This document shows positions 19,372 to 28,768 of a stretch of 64,000 nucleotides of DNA, one piece after another. The position numbers and the translations under genes were made by a program. The first letter of the stretch is position 1; each line of letters begins with the position of its first letter. Under the pieces are notes generated by a model. That model was not told where the DNA came from, ran no database searches, and saw only the letters and a list, made by a program, of their open reading frames with translations. Source of the stretch: Chitinophagaceae bacterium UBA4411. Its GTDB lineage: Bacteria > Bacteroidota > Bacteroidia > Chitinophagales > Chitinophagaceae. The stretch covers positions 416,199 to 480,198 of the forward strand of contig DGQP01000007.1 in assembly GCA_002400415.1 (NCBI GenBank). Direction: 5' to 3'.

Positions 19372-20208
19372 TTAATAATCACCAAGAGTCTCCGGCAATT
19401 GTGCCAACGCTTTTGCTAATTGTTCATCATTGGGTGCGATGCCGTGCCATTCATGTGACCCTTCCATAAAATCAATTCCCTTACCCATTTCGGTTTTCAT
19501 CAGGATTACGATAGGTTTTCCTTTGCCAACAAAAGTTTTGGCATATTCCAGCGTTTTAACCACTTCATCAACATCGTTACCTTTTTCCAGTTGAATCACT
19601 TCCCAGCCAAATGCAGCAAATTTTGCCGGCAGGTCGCCCAAACTCATCACTTTTTTGGTAGGTCCGTCAATTTGCTGACCATTCCAGTCAACAGTTGAAA
19701 TAAGATTATCAACCTGGTGGTGGGCTGCAAACATGGCAGCTTCCCAGATTTGTCCTTCCTGCAACTCACCATCGCCATGTAATGAATAAACTACGGCAGA
19801 CTCTTTATTCAGTTTCTTGGTCAGAGCGGCACCAATAGCCGCACTCATTCCTTGCCCTAATGAGCCGGAAGCAATCCTTACACCTGGTAAATGCTCATGT
19901 GTTGCCGGATGGCCCTGCAACCTGGTATTTAATCTTCTGAAAGTAGCCAGTTCTTTTATGTCAAAGTAACCTGAGCGGGCCAATGTTGAATAGAAAAGGG
20001 GAGAAATATGTCCGTTTGATAGGAAAAATACGTCTTCATTTGTTGCGTCCATGTTGAAGGACGGGTCATGTTTCATAACCTTAAAGTACAGGGCTGTTAA
20101 AAAATCTGCACATCCTAAGGAGCCACCGGGGTGGCCGCTGCTGGCGCCATGCACCATTCTTACTATATCCCTGCGGATTTGCGAAGCAATTGCACTTAAT
20201 TCTGCCAT
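19372..20208 (-). CDS. Transketolase N-terminal subunit (split enzyme)
   Basis: The 278-aa protein corresponds to the N-terminal, thiamine-diphosphate-binding third of transketolase: GASSGHPGGSLGCADFLTALY, SNGHISPLFYS, GSLGQGMSAAIG, and the TPP motif GDGELQEGQIWEAAMFAA ending in VDWN. It stops where the pyrimidine-binding domain would begin, as in split transketolases. The C-terminal partner is normally next door, but here the downstream neighbour is an unrelated permease on the other strand, so the partner must be elsewhere. The complex moves two-carbon units in the pentose phosphate pathway. Confidence 0.9.
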   Translation of the reverse strand: MAELSAIASQIRRDIVRMVHGASSGHPGGSLGCADFLTALYFKVMKHDPSFNMDATNEDVFFLSNGHISPLFYSTLARSGYFDIKELATFRRLNTRLQGHPATHEHLPGVRIASGSLGQGMSAAIGAALTKKLNKESAVVYSLHGDGELQEGQIWEAAMFAAHHQVDNLISTVDWNGQQIDGPTKKVMSLGDLPAKFAAFGWEVIQLEKGNDVDEVVKTLEYAKTFVGKGKPIVILMKTEMGKGIDFMEGSHEWHGIAPNDEQLAKALAQLPETLGDY

Positions 20209-20411
20209 AACAACTAATTCTTTTAAACTTTTTCTATCTCTTCAGTTCAAAGGTTCCACCGGCGCTGCAAAAGTGCAATCTTTTTTGATATAAACACCTG
20301 TTCATCCCATCATTCTGGTATAAAAAAATAATTCCTGCGGGTTTCATTGAAAAATAACACGTAAATGCACTAAAAACATGAAACACAATAGGAAAAACAA
20401 ACATGAACACA

Positions 20412-20419
20412 TATTTTTG
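20412..20419 (+). promoter_or_regulatory. Predicted -7 element of the glycosyl-phosphate transferase gene
   Basis: TATTTTTG fully matches TAnnTTTG and predicts a start near 20426, giving a leader of only about 14 nt. Confidence 0.4.
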
Positions 20420-20439
20420 CCCACGAAAACCTTACCTGC

Positions 20440-21576
20440 ATGCTTGATGTGCTTTTAACAGCTTCAGTTTCTTTCATTATTTCTTTTCTCGCTATTCCTG
20501 TTGTATTACAAATAGCTGAGCAAAAGAAATTGTATGATATACCTGATGAAAGAAAGGTCCATACCCGTCCTGTTTCCTCTCTTGGAGGAGTAGGGATTTT
20601 TGGCGGCTTCCTGCTGGCAGCCTTATTGTCTGTCCAGGGTAATCAAAACCCGGAATTTCAGTATTTTTTTGCCGCAGCCCTGGTGATTTTTTTCCTCGGC
20701 CTTAAAGATGACCTGATGGTGCTTTCTGCCAGCAAAAAATTTGTGGGACAGGTAATAGCAGCTTCTATACTTATCCATCTTGGAGGTATCAGGCTGGATA
20801 GTATGCATGGTTTATTTGGATTTGAGCAGGTTCCGGAAGCATTCGGCCTGGCATTATCATACCTGACCATCATTGTGGTCATCAATTCTTTTAACCTGAT
20901 CGATGGTATTGACGGGCTTGCTTCCAGCCTTGGTATCATCACCATGCTCATATTTGGTACTTATTTCTTTGCTGTTGATCAGCAGGCCTATGCTTTATTA
21001 GCCTTTTCTATGGCAGGCAGCCTGGTGGCATTCCTGATATTTAATCATCACCCGGCCAAAATTTTCATGGGAGACTCGGGTTCACTCATGATAGGGCTGG
21101 TGAATTCAATATTGGTTATCAAATTCATTACTGTCGCTGATTCACCGGCCGTGCTTATACCTGTTGATTCAGCTGCTGCTGTTGGGATTTCTATCCTGAT
21201 CGTTCCGTTGCTGGATACACTCAGGGTATTTGCTATTCGTATTGTCAATGGACGATCGCCATTTACTCCCGACAGGAACCATATACATCATTTGTTGTTA
21301 GACAGGGGGCTTGGACATGCAGCTGTAACTCTTACTTGTGTGAGCATCAACTTGTTTTTTGTGGCATTTGCTTACCTGGGTAGATCAATGGGGCCGACTT
21401 ATCTTGTGCTGATTATGCTGGTTTTATCGTCTTCCGGCCTTGGACTGTTATATTATCGCAGAAAACCACGCCGCAGGATGGTTATTGCCAAAAGCATCAA
21501 TGGAACCACAGAACTGAAAACTACTTCTAAAGTGGTAACATTGACTCATGAAGCATCTGTTGCCGATAAAAATTAG
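20440..21576 (+). CDS. Polyprenyl-phosphate glycosyl-1-phosphate transferase (WecA/TagO/MraY family)
   Basis: The 378-aa membrane protein has about ten TM helices and the family signatures: IPDERKVHTRPVSSLGGVGIF, FLGLKDD (Mg-binding Asp pair), NSFNLIDGIDGLASSLG, KIFMGDSGSLMIG, and the HIHH motif in DRNHIHHLLLDRG. Enzymes with this HIHH form usually transfer GlcNAc-1-P or a related sugar phosphate to undecaprenyl phosphate, starting O-antigen or other envelope glycans. The exact sugar cannot be read. It is monocistronic, with its own -7 element and terminator. Confidence 0.88.
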   Translation: MLDVLLTASVSFIISFLAIPVVLQIAEQKKLYDIPDERKVHTRPVSSLGGVGIFGGFLLAALLSVQGNQNPEFQYFFAAALVIFFLGLKDDLMVLSASKKFVGQVIAASILIHLGGIRLDSMHGLFGFEQVPEAFGLALSYLTIIVVINSFNLIDGIDGLASSLGIITMLIFGTYFFAVDQQAYALLAFSMAGSLVAFLIFNHHPAKIFMGDSGSLMIGLVNSILVIKFITVADSPAVLIPVDSAAAVGISILIVPLLDTLRVFAIRIVNGRSPFTPDRNHIHHLLLDRGLGHAAVTLTCVSINLFFVAFAYLGRSMGPTYLVLIMLVLSSSGLGLLYYRRKPRRRMVIAKSINGTTELKTTSKVVTLTHEASVADKN

Positions 21577-21595
21577 TTATTAATAAAAAGCTTTA

Positions 21596-21637
21596 GCCGG
21601 GAGAAATACATCGATGATTCTCCCGGCATTTTTTTTT
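21596..21637 (+). terminator. Rho-independent terminator
   Basis: GCCGGGAGAA (21596-21605) and TTCTCCCGGC (21618-21627) are perfect 10-bp arms followed by a long T-run. It ends the glycosyl-phosphate transferase transcript. Confidence 0.9.
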
Positions 21638-21653
21638 GATTCCCGTCTTTTAT

Positions 21654-21661
21654 TAGCTTTG
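21654..21661 (+). promoter_or_regulatory. Predicted frr -7 element
   Basis: TAGCTTTG fully matches TAnnTTTG. A TTTG at 21635-21638 could be the -33 box, with a slightly short 15-nt spacer. The predicted start is near 21668. Confidence 0.45.
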
Positions 21662-21703
21662 CGTCCCGTATCAGGTATACGGTAGTATTTAAAAATACAT
21701 ATT

Positions 21704-22267
21704 ATGACAGAAGATATTTCCTCAATCATCGCCACTGCCGGCGATCATATGAGTAAAGCGATCAGCCATCTTGAAACGGAACTGGTCAAGATCAGGGCCG
21801 GTAAAGCCAATCCGCAAATGCTGGATGGCCTGGTGGTGGACTATTATGGTTCTCCAATGCCCATTAACCAGGTAGCTAATATCAGTGTGATGGATGCCAG
21901 GACCCTGAGCATACAACCCTGGGAAAAAAACATGTTACAACCCATTGAAAGAGCAATAATCAACGCTAACCTCGGTGTTACCCCTCAAAACGATGGCGCT
22001 ATCATACGGCTTTTTCTTCCTCCTTTGACGGAGGAAAGAAGAAAAGAACTGGTAAAAAGATGCCAGGGGGAAGGTGAACAATCTAAAGTGGCAGTCCGGA
22101 ATATCCGCCGTGATGCCATTGAGAATATAAAAAAATTGCAAAAGAACGGTTTGAGTGAGGATGCAGCAAAAGATGCTGAAGCAGAGGTGCAGGTAGTGAC
22201 AGATAAATTTATCTCATTGGTTGAGAAGCACCTTGCATCCAAAGAAAAAGAGATAATGGCGGTATAA
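21704..22267 (+). CDS. frr: Ribosome recycling factor
   Basis: RRF, with EF-G, splits the post-termination ribosome. The 187-aa sequence has full family length and signatures: the long helix with ELVKIRAGKANPQMLDGLVVDYYGSP, INQVANISVMDARTLSIQPWEK, NDGAIIRLFLPPLTEERRKELVK, and the C-terminal helix ending EKHLASKEKEIMAV. pyrH, the usual upstream neighbour, is absent, and the gene has its own promoter. Confidence 0.96.
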   Translation: MTEDISSIIATAGDHMSKAISHLETELVKIRAGKANPQMLDGLVVDYYGSPMPINQVANISVMDARTLSIQPWEKNMLQPIERAIINANLGVTPQNDGAIIRLFLPPLTEERRKELVKRCQGEGEQSKVAVRNIRRDAIENIKKLQKNGLSEDAAKDAEAEVQVVTDKFISLVEKHLASKEKEIMAV

Positions 22268-22272
22268 GAAAA

Positions 22273-23208
22273 TTATTCAGGATGAGAATGACCAGGCGTG
22301 GCAATGATTGCTGCGCCTGTTTTTTTGCCGGGCCTGTTGGCAAGATAAACACCCAGCAGGATAATACCCAGGCAGATCACCTGCAGCCAGGAAATGTGTT
22401 CGTGATCGATGAAACCCCATAACAAGGCAATAAAAGGGATGCCATATGTAACCAGGGAGGCAAATAAACCACCCGCCCGTTGCACCAGTATGTAAAACAA
22501 CACGGTGGCAATAGCACTGCCGGCAATACCCAGGCCACCAGCAGCTACTACAGCATGTTGGATGCGGGCTGAAGTAAAGTCAAGTTGAAAAAAATCCTGC
22601 TGCCAGAGCACAAGGGCAGTGGGAATAACCATAAAGGCTAGAGATACAGTGGCAACATGAACGGGGTTTAATCCCTTTAGTTTGTGGCTGACCATATTAA
22701 CATTGATCCCGTATAAAAAAGTAGCCAGCAGGATCAGTAATGTATAGTTAAGATTGGTGAAGCTGATATTTTTTTGCCCCATTAATGCAGGTGCCAGCGT
22801 AAGTAATACCAACCCCAGGAACCCTGTAAGTACGCCAATAATCTTCTGTATTTTAATCTTGTCCTTAAAAAACAAAATACCGATTACTGCTACACAGATC
22901 GGGGTCAGTGAATTAAGAATTCCTCCCAGCGAACCATCTATCCTTGTCATGGCAATGGCGAATAAGAACGCCGGTAATAAATTACCAAACACGGCGCTGA
23001 GTATAACCATACCTAACTTTTGTTTAGGAATACGGGAAAAATAAAAAAAAGCAAAAGGGACAAACACAATACCCGCAGAAAAGATCCGCAGGGCGGCAAT
23101 CTGCGGACCATTCAGGGAGAGGCTGCTGTCTTTCATCAGCTTGAAAGAACTACCCCAGATAATACAGAGTATAATGAAAATTGCCCAGCAGATGAATTTA
23201 TTATTCAT
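22273..23208 (-). CDS. EamA-family drug/metabolite transporter
   Basis: The 311-aa inner-membrane protein has ten TM helices arranged as two EamA repeats: WAIFIILCIIWGSSFKLMK at the first helix with the GS(S)F motif, and a second GINVN/VSHKL half. These DMT proteins export amino acids or other metabolites; no substrate can be assigned. ATG 23208 is chosen, since an in-frame TTG at 23268 adds 20 residues that look unlike a family N terminus. It is convergent with frr (5-bp gap). Confidence 0.87.
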   Translation of the reverse strand: MNNKFICWAIFIILCIIWGSSFKLMKDSSLSLNGPQIAALRIFSAGIVFVPFAFFYFSRIPKQKLGMVILSAVFGNLLPAFLFAIAMTRIDGSLGGILNSLTPICVAVIGILFFKDKIKIQKIIGVLTGFLGLVLLTLAPALMGQKNISFTNLNYTLLILLATFLYGINVNMVSHKLKGLNPVHVATVSLAFMVIPTALVLWQQDFFQLDFTSARIQHAVVAAGGLGIAGSAIATVLFYILVQRAGGLFASLVTYGIPFIALLWGFIDHEHISWLQVICLGIILLGVYLANRPGKKTGAAIIATPGHSHPE

Positions 23209-23291
23209 AATGGAAGGGGCAAAGTTCAAGAAATGGCCGGACAAGCAGCAATTATTTTTATATTGCAACTATCAAATACAAGCAGACCCCA

Positions 23292-24038
23292 ATGAGCAGC
23301 ATTGAACTGAATAAAATATCCACCCGGGCCCCGAAAGACTGGGATAAAGAAGAAACTAAAAAAAAGACAGCCAGGATACTGGAAGAACTGGATGAATTAC
23401 AAAACCTGCTGTTTGCTGAAAGCAAGCATTCTGTGCTGGTAGTAATACAGGGAATGGATGGCAGCGGCAAAGACGGGTTGATCAGGAATGTGCTGGGAAA
23501 TATGAACCCGCAAGGGGTAACAGTGAAATCCTATAAAGCCCCGACAGCAGAAGAACTGGCTCATGATTTTCTTTGGCGTATTCACCAGCATGCTCCTGGT
23601 AAAGGAATGATACAGGTATTTAACCGTTCACACTACGAAGATATCCTGGTGACAAGAGTGCATAAATGGTGTGATGATGCAACTGCCAAAAAGAGGATGA
23701 AGGCGATCAATGATTTTGAAGAACTGATACAGGAACATAATCATACACATATCCTGAAATTTTACCTTCATATTTCGTCTGAAGAGCAGCAGGAAAGGCT
23801 TCATGAACGGTTGAAGGATCCGGCAAAAATGTGGAAGTACAACGAAAATGATTTTGAAGAGGCCAAACTCTGGGATATCTATATGCAGATGTATGAGGAG
23901 TGTTTTGAAAATTGTAACAACATTCCCTGGACCATCGTGCCGGCTGACCAGAACTGGTACAAAGAATATATAGTCGCCAGCCAGTTACATGACCTTTTAC
24001 AAAGCCTGGGTATGCAATTTCCGGGGCTCAAAAAATAA
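23292..24038 (+). CDS. PPK2-family polyphosphate kinase
   Basis: PPK2 enzymes phosphorylate nucleoside mono- or diphosphates with polyphosphate. The 248-aa single-domain protein has Walker A GMDGSGKDG, the PQGVTVKSYKAP loop, Walker B region QVFNRSHYEDILV, and the lid ERLHERLKDPAKMWKYNENDFEEA. The length and single-domain form resemble the short PPK2 classes, but which nucleotide it prefers cannot be read. It stands alone between a divergent transporter gene and mscL. Confidence 0.9.
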   Translation: MSSIELNKISTRAPKDWDKEETKKKTARILEELDELQNLLFAESKHSVLVVIQGMDGSGKDGLIRNVLGNMNPQGVTVKSYKAPTAEELAHDFLWRIHQHAPGKGMIQVFNRSHYEDILVTRVHKWCDDATAKKRMKAINDFEELIQEHNHTHILKFYLHISSEEQQERLHERLKDPAKMWKYNENDFEEAKLWDIYMQMYEECFENCNNIPWTIVPADQNWYKEYIVASQLHDLLQSLGMQFPGLKK

Positions 24039-24138
24039 TAACTGCCGTATATTATTTAATATATTTATGCAATAAGTTGTTTTCTGAGATACCTGGAGTT
24101 TTTACTAACATATTTTTTACCACTTAAAACCAATTTGT

Positions 24139-24510
24139 ATGGGAATGCTAAAAGAATTCAGGGACTTTGCCATGAAAGGCAATGTAATTGACCTGGCTGT
24201 TGCAACAGTATTAGGAGTTGCCTTTAATGCCATAGTAGGTGCGGTCGTTGATCATATCCTCATGCCGGTGGTGGGGATGATTACCGGAGGTATTGATTTT
24301 AATACCCTGTCGGTAAAAGTGGGCAGTGCAGAATTAAAATATGGGATGGCAATAACGGCTTCTATTAAATTCCTTGCCATTGCGATGTTCCTTTTCCTGG
24401 TTATTAAGGCGATGAACAAAATGAAGAAAAATGAGGAAGTTGCTGCGCCTGCTGCTCCGCCTGAGGACATTGTTCTTTTGCGGGAGATCAGGGATGCGCT
24501 GAAAAAATAA
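24139..24510 (+). CDS. mscL: Large-conductance mechanosensitive channel
   Basis: MscL opens under membrane tension to release solutes during hypo-osmotic shock. The 123-aa protein shows the N-terminal amphipathic helix (LKEFRDFAMKGNVIDLAVATVLG), TM1 with the pore stretch, a periplasmic loop, TM2 (IKFLAIAMFLFLVIKAMNKM) and a C-terminal helix (DIVLLREIRDAL). The length is near the family norm. It has its own spacing from neighbours and is probably monocistronic. Confidence 0.95.
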   Translation: MGMLKEFRDFAMKGNVIDLAVATVLGVAFNAIVGAVVDHILMPVVGMITGGIDFNTLSVKVGSAELKYGMAITASIKFLAIAMFLFLVIKAMNKMKKNEEVAAPAAPPEDIVLLREIRDALKK

Positions 24511-24556
24511 GGTGGAAAAAGCAGGGCCTGCCCGAAGCCTTTTTCCCTTACTTTTG

Positions 24557-24594
24557 AGCCCCGTAGCGGCAGTTAACCGTTACGGGGCTTTCTT
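24557..24594 (+). terminator. Terminator-like hairpin between mscL and scpA
   Basis: AGCCCCGTA (24557-24565) pairs perfectly with TACGGGGCT (24581-24589), followed by a short T-rich tract. It ends 25 bp before the scpA start codon. Confidence 0.7.
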
Positions 24595-24618
24595 TACCAG
24601 CAAAACTTTGAGTGAGCA

Positions 24619-25407
24619 GTGAATAATTCCGCGTACCAGATCAAATTACCCCAGTTTGAAGGTCCTTTTGACCTCTTGCTCTTCTTTATTGAAAGAGACG
24701 AACTTGATATTTATAATATCCCGATCACAAAAATTACCAACGATTTCCTGGATTATATACACCAGCAGGAATCATTAAATATTGAAATGTCCAGCGAGTT
24801 CATCCTGTTCATTTCCACACTTATGCGAATCAAAGCCAAGATGCTCTTACCCCGCAAAGAACTGGATGCGCAGGGTAACGAGATTGACCCTCGGGAAGAA
24901 CTGGTTAATAAGATACTTGAATACAAACGCTTCAAAGAAGCTTCCGCCCAGATGGCTGAAATGGAAGCCCTGCGGATGCTGATGGTGAAAAGAGGTAATA
25001 TCCAGAAAGAACTGGCGATGGTGGGCGAGGAAGCTGGTGATGGAACAGAGATACAGAATATTACCCTGTTCAAGCTGATGAAGGCTTTTGAAAGGGCCAT
25101 GCAGAAATACAGCGACCGGGTGAATAAGCCGGTGCATACGGTGGTACAATATCATTATACCATGGAAACCAGCCGCCAGAGCATGCTGTCCCTGGCCCAG
25201 GAACAAAAAACGGTATCTTTTGAGAAGATATTTGAAAAAGCAGATAACAGGGTACATGCAATTTTTCTTTTCCTTTCCTTACTGGAACTGGTGCAGCAAA
25301 AATTCCTGAAGATCATGATCGGGGAGGGGATGAATAATTTCATTATTGAATACAATGAGCCGGAAAACAGGCTGGCCGAACTGGAAGAAGAAAATCAACC
25401 TCAATAA
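24619..25407 (+). CDS. scpA: Segregation and condensation protein A
   Basis: ScpA is the kleisin subunit that bridges SMC heads in bacterial condensin. The 262-aa protein begins at a GTG with the typical YQIKLPQFEGPFDLLLFFIERDELDIYNIPI, continues with the helical NIEMSSEFILFISTLMRIKAKMLLPR segment, and ends in a winged-helix-like region (IFLFLSLLELVQQKFLKIMI). scpB and smc are not in the window. An OsmC gene follows 22 bp later. Confidence 0.92.
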   Translation: MNNSAYQIKLPQFEGPFDLLLFFIERDELDIYNIPITKITNDFLDYIHQQESLNIEMSSEFILFISTLMRIKAKMLLPRKELDAQGNEIDPREELVNKILEYKRFKEASAQMAEMEALRMLMVKRGNIQKELAMVGEEAGDGTEIQNITLFKLMKAFERAMQKYSDRVNKPVHTVVQYHYTMETSRQSMLSLAQEQKTVSFEKIFEKADNRVHAIFLFLSLLELVQQKFLKIMIGEGMNNFIIEYNEPENRLAELEEENQPQ

Positions 25408-25429
25408 CAACAACTAAAATACTTTAATT

Positions 25430-25840
25430 ATGAAACGTTACGCTACAGCAAACTGGAAAGGCACCGGTAAAGAAGGTACAGGAACCAACACCACGCAATC
25501 AGGTGTTTTAACGGATACACAATATTCGTATAAAAGCCGTTTTGAAGAAGGCATCGGGACAAACCCCGAAGAACTGATTGCCGCTGCTCATGCAGGTTGT
25601 TTTACCATGAAATTGAGTTTTGTATTGAATGCAGCAGGTTTTACTGCTGATAATATTGATACAAAATGCACCATTACCCTGGATAGCGGGGCTATTACAG
25701 AAAGCCACCTGGAAGTAACAGCATCGGTTCCCGGTGTTGACGCTGAAAAATTTGCTGAGTTTGCTGCAGATGCAAAAGCAAACTGCCCGATCAGCAAATT
25801 GCTGAATACAAATATCACCATGGAAGCCAGTTTGGTATAA
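25430..25840 (+). CDS. OsmC-family peroxiredoxin
   Basis: OsmC/Ohr proteins reduce organic hydroperoxides with a reactive Cys pair. The 136-aa sequence matches the OsmC branch: ANWKGTGKEGTGTNTTQSGVL, TNPEELIAAAHAGCFTMKLSF with the first Cys, and ADAKANCPISKLLN with the second. It is 22 bp after scpA, and the terminator after it suggests a shared or local transcript. Confidence 0.92.
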   Translation: MKRYATANWKGTGKEGTGTNTTQSGVLTDTQYSYKSRFEEGIGTNPEELIAAAHAGCFTMKLSFVLNAAGFTADNIDTKCTITLDSGAITESHLEVTASVPGVDAEKFAEFAADAKANCPISKLLNTNITMEASLV

Positions 25841-25860
25841 ACAGCTTTCTTAAATAGCAA

Positions 25861-25897
25861 ATGCCATCCTGCAAATGCGGGATGGCATTTTTGTTTT
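25861..25897. terminator. Shared terminator between OsmC and L,D-transpeptidase genes
   Basis: ATGCCATCC (25861-25869) and GGATGGCAT (25880-25888) are perfect 9-bp arms with A-rich and T-rich flanks, usable by both convergent genes. Confidence 0.8.
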
Positions 25898-25904
25898 CAT
25901 GGCT

Positions 25905-26552
25905 TTACTCAAATATCCAGAGAAGCACAGGCTTTTTAGAAGCGTTGATGATCGGTTTTAATTGTAATAAATACCCGGGGGATACAGTCGGGCAGCCATC
26001 ACTCTGGCATATTTCTTCATTTGTTTCTGTTTCAGGAACACATTCATGGCCGTGAAGCACCACATATCTTTCAAATGCTTTATCATTTGTTTTATCCAAT
26101 CCATGTAATTTAAAAGCAAGACCAAAACGGCCCTTGTAAGAATACCCGATCTTATATTTTCCTAATGAAGTACAGCCGCAACCTACGGTGTTGCCATATT
26201 TTCTTCCTTCCAGCCAGTTTTCATTGCAGCGGCCATGTGTAACCAAACCACTGTTTTGCAGGGTATCTTTTTTCAGATCATAAACAAAAAAACGGTTTTG
26301 TGAGGAAGGAAGGCTCATATCAACCAGGAAGCATATTTGCCCGTTATAATTATGCTGCTCTGTAAATGATTTAGCCAGGGCAGCTTTACTCCTTAATCTT
26401 TCAAGGATGGTTTTACTGATCTTCTTGTCCTTGCTGACGGCAACGGGATGCCTCGCTGCTATTTTTTTTAACGTGCCTGAACCAGATAACCAGGCATAGG
26501 CTATCAGGCCAAGTGCCAGGAGGATAATAGTAGTAATGAATAATCTCTTCAT
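25905..26552 (-). CDS. Murein L,D-transpeptidase-like catalytic protein (YkuD_2 type)
   Basis: The 215-aa protein has one N-terminal TM or signal helix (LFITTIILLALGLIAYAWL) and a domain matching the L,D-transpeptidase-like YkuD_2 family: CFLVDMSLPSSQNRFFVYDL, VTHGRCN, the VVLHGHECVPE His motif and SDGCPTVSP with the candidate nucleophile Cys. Such proteins are predicted to act on peptidoglycan in the periplasm. Proteins of this subgroup are less studied than classical YkuD enzymes, so the activity is inferred. Confidence 0.85.
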   Translation of the reverse strand: MKRLFITTIILLALGLIAYAWLSGSGTLKKIAARHPVAVSKDKKISKTILERLRSKAALAKSFTEQHNYNGQICFLVDMSLPSSQNRFFVYDLKKDTLQNSGLVTHGRCNENWLEGRKYGNTVGCGCTSLGKYKIGYSYKGRFGLAFKLHGLDKTNDKAFERYVVLHGHECVPETETNEEICQSDGCPTVSPGYLLQLKPIINASKKPVLLWIFE

Positions 26553-26645
26553 ACCGTTGTACAGTTGGTAAGATACCTAACGGTAAAGATTCCATACCTG
26601 GTCTAAAGAAAAACTTAAAATCCGGGGGTTAAATTTTTATATTAT

Positions 26646-28583
26646 TTATTGGAAAAGAGATTGACTGATGCTGACATTCACATTCATCATATCTCTCACA
26701 GCATCGGCAATAGCAGGCGCATCGTAGCCACATTCCCGGTGAAGTTCTTTGGGAGTGCCATGCTCCACCAGTCTGTCCGGGATACCCAGAATTTTTATGT
26801 CATTTTTGTAACCATATTTAGCCATGAATTCCAGTACAGCACTTCCAAAACCACCTTCTACGGTGCCATCTTCCACCGTGATCAGTTTTGGATACTGCCG
26901 GCAGGCTTCATGCAACAGGTCTTCATCCAGTGGTTTTACAAACCGCATATCATAATGACCGGGGTTCAGCCCGTCATTTCTCAACTCACGGATGGCCGTT
27001 GCCGCAAAATTGCCGGGATGACCAATGGATAGAATGGCGATATCTTTCCCTTCTTTTAATTTCCTTCCCGTACCAATAGTGATCTCTTTCATTTCCGTTC
27101 TCCATTCAGGCATTACACCTTCTCCTCTGGGGTAACGGATCACAAAGGGAAGCTTGGTTGAATCCAGTTGCGCTGTAAACATCAGGTTGCGCAATTCACT
27201 TTCGTTCATGGGCGCACTGAGGATCATATTCGGAATGCAACGGAAATAAGCAATATCATAGCAGCCGTGATGGGTTGGACCATCATCGCCCACCAAACCG
27301 GCCCGGTCCAGGCAAAATATTACAGGCAATTTTTGTATGGCCGCATCATGTACCACCTGGTCATAAGCCCTTTGCATAAAGGAAGAGTAAATATTGCAGA
27401 ACACTTTCAGGCCCTGTGTGGCCATGCCTGCACTAACGGTTACTGCATGCTGTTCTGCAATTCCCACATCAAAAGCCCGGTGGGGCATCTTTTCCATCAT
27501 GAACTTTAAGGATGAACCCGAAGGCATGGCCGGGGTGATGCCAAATACCTTGTCATTTTGTTCTGCCAGTTCGATCATCGTGTGGCCAAATACGTCCTGG
27601 TATTTCGGCGGCTGGGGCAGATCATATTGCTTCTTCTGAATTTCGCCGGTCACTTTATCAAACAGACCGGGCGCATGCCACTTGGTCTGATCTTGTTCTG
27701 CCAGCGCATAGCCCTTTCCTTTAGTAGTGATGATATGCAGGATCTTGGGGCCCGGAATCTCACGAAGATCTTTTAATGTATCAACTAATTTGGCCACATT
27801 GTGGCCGTCAATCGGGCCAAAATAGCGAAGTTTTAATGCCTCAAACAGGTTAGCGCTGCTGCTGACCATACCTTTCATCCCTTCGGCCAGTTTATGGGCC
27901 ATCGCCCGGCTGAAATGTTTGCCGACTGGTAATTTGCCCATCAGCTTCCAGACATCATCTTTTACTTTATTATAGGTCGGCGATGTAGTGATATCAGTTA
28001 AATATTCTTTAAGTGCTCCTACATTCGGGTCAATACCCATGCAGTTATCATTCAGAATGATCAGCATATCTGAGTCAGCCACACCCGCATGATTCATTCC
28101 TTCAAATGCAAGGCCGGCTGTCATGGCCCCGTCACCAATCACAGCAACCACTTTTCGGTCTTTTTCGCCTTTGTATTTGGCTGCCATTGCCATGCCTAAT
28201 GCAGCAGAAATCGAAGTTGAAGAATGTCCCACACCAAATGTGTCATACTCACTTTCGCTTCTTTTGGGGAAGCCGCTGATGCCATTATATTTTCTATTTG
28301 TGGGGAAATTGTCGCGGCGGCCGGTAAGAATCTTATGGCCATAAGCCTGGTGACCCACATCCCAAACCAACTGGTCATAAGGGGTGTTATAAACATAATG
28401 CAGGGCGGTGGTAAGTTCCACCACACCGAGGCTGGCGCCGAAATGTCCGCCATGAACACTGACCACATCAATGATATACTGTCTTAATTCATCGCAAACC
28501 TGGTGAAGTTTTTCACGGGGAAGTTTCTTCAGGTCGGCTGGTGAATCAATGGTTTTTAGCAAAGGACCGGGTGTGATTTCCAT
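26646..28583 (-). CDS. dxs: 1-deoxy-D-xylulose-5-phosphate synthase
   Basis: DXS condenses pyruvate and glyceraldehyde-3-phosphate, the first step of the MEP isoprenoid pathway, using thiamine diphosphate. The 645-aa length is normal. Visible signatures: VWDVGHQAYGHKILTGR, the TPP motif GDGAMTAGLAFEGMNHAG ending NDNCMG, GPIDGHN, TTKGKGYALAE, GIAEQHAVTVSAGMATQG, and DRAGLVGDDGPTHHG. The upstream neighbour is divergent, so the gene is probably monocistronic. Confidence 0.96.
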   Translation of the reverse strand: MEITPGPLLKTIDSPADLKKLPREKLHQVCDELRQYIIDVVSVHGGHFGASLGVVELTTALHYVYNTPYDQLVWDVGHQAYGHKILTGRRDNFPTNRKYNGISGFPKRSESEYDTFGVGHSSTSISAALGMAMAAKYKGEKDRKVVAVIGDGAMTAGLAFEGMNHAGVADSDMLIILNDNCMGIDPNVGALKEYLTDITTSPTYNKVKDDVWKLMGKLPVGKHFSRAMAHKLAEGMKGMVSSSANLFEALKLRYFGPIDGHNVAKLVDTLKDLREIPGPKILHIITTKGKGYALAEQDQTKWHAPGLFDKVTGEIQKKQYDLPQPPKYQDVFGHTMIELAEQNDKVFGITPAMPSGSSLKFMMEKMPHRAFDVGIAEQHAVTVSAGMATQGLKVFCNIYSSFMQRAYDQVVHDAAIQKLPVIFCLDRAGLVGDDGPTHHGCYDIAYFRCIPNMILSAPMNESELRNLMFTAQLDSTKLPFVIRYPRGEGVMPEWRTEMKEITIGTGRKLKEGKDIAILSIGHPGNFAATAIRELRNDGLNPGHYDMRFVKPLDEDLLHEACRQYPKLITVEDGTVEGGFGSAVLEFMAKYGYKNDIKILGIPDRLVEHGTPKELHRECGYDAPAIADAVRDMMNVNVSISQSLFQ

Positions 28584-28768
28584 GCATCAAGTTTAACGAT
28601 GTAAAAGTAGTATTTTCGGATGAGGCTTTCATTAAAGAATGCCTAACAATTTAAACGGCAGGAGGTTGAGTTCAGTCAATGTTTTTGACAACAAACCGGT
28701 GACTCCAGCCTCCCATTTGTAAAACCAATTCCCCACTGGTATATTTAGGGATAGCCGGGGTAACCGGA

